NCBI RefSeq assembly: GCF_921293095.1
Contig: NW_025791713.1
Span: 1 to 64,000, forward strand
Direction: 5' to 3'
DNA length: 64,000 bases
Source: Ischnura elegans
Taxonomy: Eukaryota > Arthropoda > Insecta > Odonata > Coenagrionidae
The notes beneath the pieces were generated by a model, which was not told where the DNA came from, did not search any database, and saw nothing but the letters and a program-made list of their open reading frames with translations. The position numbers and the translations under genes are program-made. The first letter of the stretch is position 1. Each line of letters opens with the position of its first letter. This document shows positions 60,521 to 64,000 of this stretch, piece by piece.

Positions 60521-61990
60521 AAATGGGCCTAAAAATTAACTTCTTATAGCCCTTCACCTACACGCTGCGTTACAATGTCACCGTCATAGGTGCACACTTA
60601 CAATAACTTACCGAAAATTAGAAAATGCAAAAAAATGAACCCATAAAAACTATGACCATCCAACCTATGCATGTTACCTTTTCAGTTTGGAAATATAGCA
60701 TTAAGAAGTACGCATGAACAAGAGAAAATATACAAAAATTAACCATTATTAGTTCCATTAACATTGAACTGTAATATAGTTGTTTCTTTCTCCCTTCTTG
60801 TACCACATTTTCTGCATTTAATATATACTTCATTTTAAAGGAACTGCTATGATATCTTTTGTGATATATGTTCACCGTGTTATGCCTATATTTAAATATT
60901 TCTCAGTGTTATGCTACTCAACATTCCCACACCATATCACCGCATTCCAACTGTTTACAACCTTGTAAATCACAATCTGCATGCGTATCAATTTATCAAC
61001 TTGGAGCCGTCTTACTACCGTACATAAATTGTTGCAATTAAGTTACGAAATACGACTAATGTTCTCTCTATCTCAGCATTGCTTGAAATTCCTGTCACAG
61101 GATCTCAGCTACTCCTGCCACACCGACGAGAATGTATATGTACCTAAACTTGATTTGCATGATCACTGACGCCTTGTATTTATTTCTACGTTCTCTATTA
61201 CGAGTAATACGTGTGCGTCATTCAATATCAGAGACATCTGTCTGTGTACATTTAGCTAATACTTAGTAGTAGTTGTAGTGCATGCCCCTCTCAAATCCTA
61301 ACTGCAGCCTCAACGTGGCGAGGGGGTGGCAACAATCGAAAGCCATTTCACGGACTTTTCAATTAGTGCTACGTCTTTACGACGCAAGCATAACCAATTC
61401 CGATTCCGTATTCATTTCGCAGGTGAACACTGCATAAAATTACTTAAGGCAGACTTTGCGTTCCTCTCCACGAACGATTTCTCGTGGATTCCAATGTCTT
61501 TCTTCACCGTATTTGGCTTCCGATTGGCAAATGCAGTGGGTGATAACATCTGTACGCTCGATAGAAAGAGAAAAAGATTGCTTACTTTGAGCGAAAATTT
61601 CTTCTTCGTACTTCTTTGCCGCGGTAAAACTTACGATGCAAACCGGACAACGGGATATATCACGTGAATCCCAACCATTATCCTTATTGTCAACGTACGT
61701 GCACAATGCACCAGTTTCCATCTCCGAAATCTTTCCCGAAAAGTATTATCGCAGTGAGAGATCGCCAGGAGATATAGGCGGGGGAGGAAAACGGTGCTTC
61801 TTCGCCACAGGGGCGATTTCAACGATCGACAAGGGGAACGCAACCCTCGCAGATAGAAAATTTCTAACATATATTTTAGAGCACTGCAGAACGAGGTACG
61901 GGCTTCAAACTCACCTGGTCGATGCCTTTCCCCTCGGAGTACTTACCCATTGATGCATGACGCGATATTGTTCACACCGGGGGACATGCC
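60521..61990. other. Spacer between RepHel repeats and 3' terminus
   Basis: AT-rich with short unsupported open frames on both strands (longest about 113 codons). No domain or nested element is recognised. Confidence 0.4.
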
Positions 61991-61994
61991 GTCG

Positions 61995-62105
61995 CCCGAC
62001 GAAGTCGGGGAATGGCGAAGCCGTCCAGGGAAGCGGCCGGCGCCGCCGGCCGCGGGGGGGTTCTAGGGGGCGTAGCCCCCTAGCGAGCGCGCGCAGCGCG
62101 GCGAG
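61995..62105 (+). other. 3' terminal hairpin cluster of the Helitron-like element
   Basis: Four perfect hairpins in 110 bp: CCCGAC/GTCGGG (61995-62009, loop GAA), GCGGCCGGC/GCCGGCCGC (62033-62053, loop GCC), CTAGGGGG/CCCCCTAG (62063-62083, loop CGTAG) and CGCGC/GCGCG (62088-62100, loop GCA). The last stem ends 5 nt before the junction. Helitrons normally have one short hairpin near a CTRR end that acts as transposition terminator. Here the end is CGAG and there are several hairpins. Confidence 0.75.
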
Positions 62106-64000
62106 TATTTCGTCTTTTCTATACTACCTTCTGTCATTTTTTCCTTTTTTGAATATTTCCTCTTTTCTATACTTCCTTTTGTCAATGTTTCCTCTTTTCT
62201 ATACTTCCTTTATTCAATATTTCCTTTTGTCAATATTTCCTTTTTTCAATATTTCCTTTTTTGAATATTTCCTCTTTCCTTTACTTCCTTTCGTCAATAT
62301 TTCCTTTTGTCAATATTTGCTTTTTTCAATATTTCCTTTTGTCAATATTTCCTTTTGTTAATATTCCCTTTTTTCAATATTTCCTTTTGAAAATATATTT
62401 TTTTTCCAAAATTTCCTTTTCTCAATATTTTCTTTTGTCAATATTTCCTTTTTTCAATATTTCCTTTTTTGAATATTTACTCTTTTCTTTACTTCCTTTT
62501 GTCAATATTTCCTTTTTTGAATATTTCCTCTTTTCTATACTTTCTCTTGTCAATATTTCCTTTTTTTCAACATTTCCTTCTTTCAATATTTCCTTTTGTC
62601 AATATTTCCTCTTTTCTTTACTTCCTTTTTTCAATATTTCGTTTTTTCAATATTTCCTTTTTTGAATATTTCCTTTTTTCTATACTTCCTTTTGTCAATA
62701 TTTCCTTTTTTCAATATTTCCTTTTGTTAATATTTCCTTTTGTCAATATTTCCTTTTGTCAATATTTCCTTTTTTCAATATTTGCGTTTCTCAATATTTC
62801 TTTTGTCAATATTTCCTTTTTTCAATATTTCTTTTTTTTAATATCTTCTTTTTTGAATATTTCCTCTTTTCAATATTTCCTTTTTTGAATATTTCCTCTT
62901 TTCTATACTTCCTTTTGTCAATATTTCCTTTTGTAAATATTTTCTTTTTTCAATATTTCCTCTTGTCAATATTTGCTTTTGTCAATATTTCCTTTTTTCA
63001 ATATTTCCTTTTGTAAATATTTTTTTTTTCAAAATTTCCTTTTCTCAATATTTCCTTTTGTCATAATTTCCTTTTTTCATTATTTCCTTTTTTGAATATT
63101 TTCTCTATTCTTTACTTCCTTTTGTCAATTTTCCCTTTTTTGAATATTTTCTCTTTTCTATACTTTCTCTTGTCAATATTTCCTTTTTTCAACATTTCCT
63201 TCTTTCAATATTTCCTCTTTTCTTTACTTCATTTTTTCAATATTTCGTTTTTTCAATATTTCCTTTTTTGAATATTTCCTTTTTTCTATACTTCCTTTTG
63301 TCAAAATTTCCTTTTGTCATAATTTCCTTTTTTCGATATTTCCTTTTGTTAATATTTCCTTTTGTCAATATTTCCTTTTGTCAATATTTCCTTTTTTCAA
63401 TATTTGCTTTTTTCAATATTTCCTTTTGTCAATATTTCCTTTTTTTAATATTTTCTTTTTTTAATATTTCCTCTTTTCAAAATTTCCTTTTTTGAATATT
63501 TCCTGTTTTCTATACTTCCTTTTTTGAATATTTCCTCTTTTCTATTCTTCCTTTTGTCAATATTTCCTCTTGTCAATATTTCCTTTTGTCAATATTTCCT
63601 TTTTTCAATATTTCCTTTTTTGAATATTTCCTTTTCTATTCTTCCTTTTGTCAATATTTCCTTTTGTCAATATTTCCTTTTTTCAATACTTCCTTTTGTC
63701 AATATTTCCTTTCGTCAATATTTCCTTTTGTCAACATTTCCTTTTTTCTTTACTTCCGTTTTTCAATACTTCCCTTTTTCAATATTTCCTTCTTTTAATA
63801 CTTCCTTTTTTTAATATTTCCTTTTTTCAATATTTCCTTTTTTCAATATTTCCTTTTTTCAATATTTTCTTTTATCCATATTTCCATTTGTCAATATTTC
63901 CTTTTTTCAATATTTCCTTTTTTCAATATTTCCTTTTGTCAATATTTCCTTTTGTCAATATTTCCTTTTTTCAATATTTCCTTTTCTCAATATTTCCATT
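62106..64000. repeat. Satellite array, 16-bp monomer (right flank)
   Basis: Continues the same monomer in the same orientation as 1-14909, about 118 copies to the window edge. The first 54 bp match 14190-14243 with about five mismatches, the expected continuation of the interrupted unit. Bases 63520-63980 are close to 13675-14130, so both flanks belong to one array. Confidence 0.95.

Larger units (their letters stand above)
14910..62105 (+). mobile_element. Giant Helitron-like element, 47.2 kb, in satellite DNA
   Basis: The element begins TCTATAATATATAC and ends GCGCGGCGAG. The left flank ends in A (14909) and the right flank starts with T (62106), the A|T target and TC start known for Helitrons, with no target duplication. 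Joining the flanks restores a continuous satellite, and the same site is uninterrupted at 14189/14190. The 3' end is CGAG|T, where canonical Helitrons have CTRR|T, so one position differs. RepHel (54240-59810) reads towards this end, which fits Helitron polarity. Much of the interior is nested transposons, so the original element was much shorter than 47 kb. The boundaries are seen directly; that they belong to one element is inferred. A composite of several insertions, or a collapsed assembly, are the alternatives. Confidence 0.7.

Noticed and set aside
14910..62105. Assembly join of two unrelated contigs at the satellite
   Set aside because: Not excluded, but both junctions fall at the same base of the monomer and match an uninterrupted copy 720 bp away, which a random misjoin would not produce.

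Overview
The window looks like arthropod, probably insect, nuclear DNA. The evidence is a spliced gene with 76-100 bp GT-AG introns, AT-rich spacers full of decayed DNA transposons (Helitron, Transib/RAG1-like, hAT-like, foldback MITE), tRNA-derived repeats and a very large pyrimidine-rich satellite. I see no prokaryotic gene organisation and no rRNA. The species cannot be named from the sequence alone.

Layout: 1-14909 and 62106-64000 are the same satellite in the same orientation, a 16-bp monomer arranged in higher-order blocks. Between them is a 47,196-bp non-satellite island (14910-62105). The two satellite flanks fit together exactly at an A|T dinucleotide, and an uninterrupted version of that site survives 720 bp upstream in the same array (around 14189/14190). 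The island starts with TC, ends in a cluster of GC-rich hairpins, has no target-site duplication, and carries an intact 1856-aa Rep-helicase gene on the + strand near its right end. I therefore read the whole island as one giant Helitron-like insertion, enlarged by nested transposons.

Genes: two look intact. One is a five-exon SGNH/GDSL-type hydrolase (19857-20856) with all four signature residues, near the 5' end of the island. The other is the Helitron RepHel protein (54240-59810), with an HUH/Y2 replication domain, a PIF1-type helicase and an N-terminal domain resembling a papain-fold cysteine protease. Everything else coding is relic: a Transib/RAG1-like transposase fragment at 17.4 kb; further Transib-like copies at 30.3, 33.5 and 50.3 kb, the last with 820-bp inverted repeats that begin with CACAGTG and a GGGCG target duplication; and a decayed repeat-family protein inside nested inverted-repeat elements at 44.3-49.4 kb.

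The rest is dispersed or tandem repeats: a 2.53-kb duplicated composite at 24-30 kb, 310-bp and 168-bp tandem pairs, about 270-bp repeats after RepHel, and a 45-bp coding minisatellite inside RepHel. In the working model RepHel mobilises the island and the SGNH gene is cargo or an accessory gene; this link is inferred from position only.
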